From assembly GCA_041695325.1 (NCBI GenBank), contig JBGFRC010000006.1:1-8095 (forward strand): DNA of 8,095 nt. Direction: 5' to 3'. Each line of letters opens with the position of its first letter. Position 1 is the stretch's first letter. Origin of the DNA: SURF-13 sp041695325 (GTDB lineage Bacteria > Pseudomonadota > Gammaproteobacteria > SURF-13). The notes below the pieces were generated by a model, which saw only the letters and a program-made list of their open reading frames with translations, was not told the origin of the DNA and did not search any database. Made by a program: the position numbers and the translations under genes. Positions 5,730 to 8,095 of the stretch are shown here, piece by piece.

Positions 5730-7490
5730 ATGAAATCCCATCTGCGCGATCTGTTGTATCAGGCATTGCAACGCCTGCACGCGCAAGGTGTGTTGCCGGA
5801 GGCGGGTTATGAGATCGGCGTGGAGCGTGCGCAGGAGGCGCAGCACGGCGACTACGCGAGTAACATCGCCCTGACCCTCGCCAAGGCTGCGCGGCGCAAG
5901 CCGCGCGAGCTGGCCGGGCTGATCGTGGCGCAGTTGCCGGCCTCGGCGCGGGTCGCCAAGGCGGAGATCGCCGGGCCGGGGTTCATCAATTTTTTCGTGA
6001 GCGTGGCGGCGTTGCAGGCGGTGGTGGGCGAGATCTTGCAGGCCGGTGAGCGCTATGGCACCAGCCGCGTCGGCGCGGGTCGGAAGGTGCAGGTGGAGTT
6101 CGTGTCCGCCAATCCCAACGGCCCGCTGCACGTCGGGCACGGGCGCGGCGCGGCCATCGGCAGCACGCTCGCCAATCTGTTGCAGGCGGCGGGCTATGAA
6201 GTGCAACGCGAATACTACGTCAACGACGCCGGGCGGCAAATGGATATCCTGGCGCTCAGCGTGTGGCTGCGCTATCTGGAACTGTGCGGCGAGCACGTGA
6301 CTTTTCCCGTCAACGGCTATAAAGGCGACTACGTGCGTCACATCGCGCGCGCACTGCATGAACGGCACGGCGCGGCCTTGGGTCGTGACGCGCGCGAGGT
6401 GGGGCGCGGCGTGCCGCCGGACGAAGGGGCGGAAAACGGCGACAAGGAGGCGCACGTGGATGCGCTGATTGCGCGCGCCAGGAGCCTGCTGGGCGCGGAG
6501 GCTTATCGCACGCTGTTCGAGGCGGGCTTGAACGCCATGCTGGCCGACATCCGCGACGACCTGGAACAGTTCGGCGTGCACTACGACAACTGGCTTTCCG
6601 AGCGCTCGCTCAGCGCGGAGGGCGCGGTGGATCGGGCCATCGCGCGCCTGAAGCAGAGCGGCGATCTGTATCAGCAGGACGGCGCGTGGTGGTTCCGCTC
6701 CAGCCGCTACGGCGACGAGAAAGACCGCGTGGTGGTGCGCGACAACGGCGACAAGACCTATTTCGCCTCCGACATCGCCTATCACCTGGGCAAGTTCGAG
6801 CGCGGCTTTGCGCGCGTCGTCAACGTGTGGGGCTCGGATCACCACGGCTACATCCCGCGCGTCAAGGCGGCCTTGCAGGCGCTGGGTTGCGAGCCGGACA
6901 GGCTGGACGTGGTGCTGGTGCAGTTCGTGATCCTGTTTCGCCACGGCGTGCGCGCGCAGATGTCCACACGCGCGGGCGAGTTCGTCACCCTGCGCGAGCT
7001 GCGCAACGAGGTCGGCAACGACGCGGCGCGTTTTTTCTACGTGATGCGCAAGAGCGACCAGCATCTCGATTTTGACCTGGAGCTGGCAAAATCGAAGAGC
7101 AACGAAAATCCGGTGTACTATGTGCAATACGCGCACGCGCGCATCTGCAGCGTGCTGCGCCAGGCGGAACAAAAGGGTTACGTTTGGGATGCCGCAGAGG
7201 GTGCGGCGCATCTGCATTTACTGACGGAAAGGCATGAACAGAAACTCATGAGCGCCCTGTCGCATTACGCAGCGACGGTGGAGCGCGCCGCGCTCGCTTA
7301 CGAGCCGCACCAGATCGTGTACTATCTCAAGAAGCTGGCCGCCGATCTGCACGCGTACTATAACGCGCTGCCGTTTCTGGTCGAGGACGCGGCCCTGCGC
7401 AACGCGCGCCTCGCCCTGCTGGTCGCCACGCGCCGGGTATTGAGAAACGCGCTCACGCTGCTCGGCGTGAGCGCGCCGGAGAGCATGTGA
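5730..7490 (+). CDS. argS: Arginine--tRNA ligase (class I)
   Basis: Cytoplasmic enzyme that charges tRNA-Arg with arginine using ATP. The N-terminal ArgS domain contains GDYASN (40-45). The class I catalytic domain has SANPNGPLHVGHGRG (126-140) with the HVGH form of the HIGH signature, YYVNDAGRQ (162-170) and VWGSDHHGYIPR (366-377). MSTR (411-414) stands in the KMSKS position, as I know from Pseudomonas-type ArgS. The DALR anticodon-binding domain starts near PVYYVQYAHARICS (461-474) and runs to the end. At 586 residues it is close to E. coli ArgS (577) and looks complete. The ATG at 5730 gives the expected MKSHLRDLLYQAL start; an upstream in-frame TTG at 5709 lies inside the repeat and adds seven unlikely residues. 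No Shine-Dalgarno is visible, because the bases where it should lie are mostly the repeat's right arm. It overlaps the next gene by 4 bp. Confidence 0.97.
   Translation: MKSHLRDLLYQALQRLHAQGVLPEAGYEIGVERAQEAQHGDYASNIALTLAKAARRKPRELAGLIVAQLPASARVAKAEIAGPGFINFFVSVAALQAVVGEILQAGERYGTSRVGAGRKVQVEFVSANPNGPLHVGHGRGAAIGSTLANLLQAAGYEVQREYYVNDAGRQMDILALSVWLRYLELCGEHVTFPVNGYKGDYVRHIARALHERHGAALGRDAREVGRGVPPDEGAENGDKEAHVDALIARARSLLGAEAYRTLFEAGLNAMLADIRDDLEQFGVHYDNWLSERSLSAEGAVDRAIARLKQSGDLYQQDGAWWFRSSRYGDEKDRVVVRDNGDKTYFASDIAYHLGKFERGFARVVNVWGSDHHGYIPRVKAALQALGCEPDRLDVVLVQFVILFRHGVRAQMSTRAGEFVTLRELRNEVGNDAARFFYVMRKSDQHLDFDLELAKSKSNENPVYYVQYAHARICSVLRQAEQKGYVWDAAEGAAHLHLLTERHEQKLMSALSHYAATVERAALAYEPHQIVYYLKKLAADLHAYYNALPFLVEDAALRNARLALLVATRRVLRNALTLLGVSAPESM
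7478..7481 (+). promoter_or_regulatory. Ribosome binding site for the SPOR gene
   Basis: GGAG sits five bases before the GTG at 7487, inside the last codons of argS. It supports the GTG start and the 4-bp GTGA overlap with the argS stop. Confidence 0.6.
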
Positions 7491-8005
7491 CGGCTGCGCG
7501 CGCGCCATCCAAACCCGGCTGGTGGTTTGTGGCCGGGCTGGCGCTCGGCCTGCTGGTGGCGTTGTGGGTGTACCTCCAGGGACCGCGCGCGGCCAAGCCT
7601 GCGCCCACAGCGTCCAACGTCATGGAAAAAAACAGCGCCGGTGATAAAACCGGCGTGGCGTCCACCAAGCCGCGCTTCGACTTCTATACCATCCTGCCGG
7701 AGCTGGAAGTGGCGCTGCCCGATCCGGAGACCAGACCCAAGGCGGGTGCGGCGCAGGAGGGCAAGCCCGAAGCCTATATTCTGCAGGCGGGCTCGTTCAA
7801 GAATTTTGCGGAGGCCGACCGGCTCAAGGCCAGCCTCAACCTGATCGGCATCGAGGCCGGCATCCAGACCGTGACGGTGAACAATAAAGACACCTGGCAC
7901 CGGGTGCAGATCGGGCCGTACCGGGATGTGGCCGAGCTCAACGCGGTGCGCGCGCGGTTGAAGCAAAACAATATTGATGCAGTGCTGTTGAAGCTGAAGG
8001 GCTGA
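7487..8005 (+). CDS. Membrane-anchored SPOR-domain protein, FtsN-like
   Basis: A 172-residue bitopic inner-membrane protein. A short basic cytoplasmic tail is followed by a transmembrane helix (about 12-30, WWFVAGLALGLLVALWVYL), a Pro/Ala/Lys-rich periplasmic linker and the segment FDFYTILPE (64-72), which is typical of this family's short FtsN-like members. The SPOR domain (about 95-171) starts AYILQAGSFKNFAEADRLK and includes WHRVQIGPY (137-145). SPOR domains bind denuded glycan strands at division septa, so a role in cell division or septal wall work is likely. The protein is much shorter than E. coli FtsN (319 residues), so I give no symbol. The GTG start overlaps the argS stop by 4 bp, with GGAG at 7478-7481, pointing to coupled translation. 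In Pseudomonas an equivalent gene lies between argS and hslV, which supports the call. Confidence 0.92.
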   Translation: MTAARAPSKPGWWFVAGLALGLLVALWVYLQGPRAAKPAPTASNVMEKNSAGDKTGVASTKPRFDFYTILPELEVALPDPETRPKAGAAQEGKPEAYILQAGSFKNFAEADRLKASLNLIGIEAGIQTVTVNNKDTWHRVQIGPYRDVAELNAVRARLKQNNIDAVLLKLKG

Positions 8006-8095
8006 CGCCATACATAACGCCATAAATCTGCTGCGCGGCTTTGATGCAGGTGCGTGTGGCACACAGGGAAGAGCGATAGCGAAGGGTCCTGCTAG
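8006..8095. other. Gene-free tail after the SPOR gene
   Basis: I see no start of a known gene, no T-run terminator and no clear promoter in these 90 bases. The only inverted feature is a tight GTGTG/CACAC pair at 8054-8064 with one base between. By synteny hslV would be expected next, but no HslV N-terminus is readable before the window ends. Confidence 0.5.

Noticed and set aside
6948..6971. Loss of the KMSKS motif in ArgS as a defect
   Set aside because: MSTR at this position is a known variant in Pseudomonas-type ArgS, and the surrounding residues are conserved.
5454..7217. 587-codon open frame on the - strand opposite priA's end and argS
   Set aside because: It runs antisense to a clear argS, crosses the repeat-filled gap and shows no recognisable domain. 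Long antisense frames are expected in GC-rich coding DNA.
7358..8062. 234-codon - strand frame opposite argS and the SPOR gene
   Set aside because: The + strand genes are strongly supported by motifs, and the translation shows no family features.

Overview
The window looks like ordinary chromosomal DNA from a GC-rich gammaproteobacterium. The order priA–argS–SPOR protein matches what I know of Pseudomonas and relatives, where hslVU follows and the class A penicillin-binding protein gene ponA/mrcA lies nearby. The protein sequences also look gammaproteobacterial, for example an ArgS with MSTR in place of KMSKS and a PBP1A with the FFLS-type glycosyltransferase motif. I cannot name the genus. 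All five supported genes lie on the + strand.

Layout. Positions 1-240 are non-coding and packed with REP-like units and three longer hairpins. A weak promoter region leads into mrcA (327-2684), a bifunctional peptidoglycan synthase. Two bases after its stop begins a small nucleotidyltransferase-like gene of unknown role (2687-3280). A 345-base gap (3281-3625) then holds a perfect palindrome, a very AT-rich tract (about 16% GC by hand count) and a cluster of DnaA-box-like sites, including an inverted pair just upstream of priA. PriA (3626-5620) is the replication-restart helicase, and here it appears to lack the winged-helix domain. The whole priA–argS gap is filled by two opposed arrays of 7-bp units that form a 16-bp perfect inverted repeat ending six bases before the argS start. 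argS (5730-7490) overlaps by 4 bp a gene for a small membrane-anchored, FtsN-like SPOR protein (7487-8005). The last 90 bases carry no recognisable gene.

The genes serve housekeeping functions: wall synthesis (PBP1A), septal wall binding (SPOR), fork restart (PriA) and translation (ArgS). No defence system, phage, transposase gene or CRISPR array is visible. The points most worth a second look are the origin-like DnaA-box region next to a domain-reduced PriA, the heptad array in front of argS, and the DxN-type nucleotidyltransferase-like protein behind mrcA.
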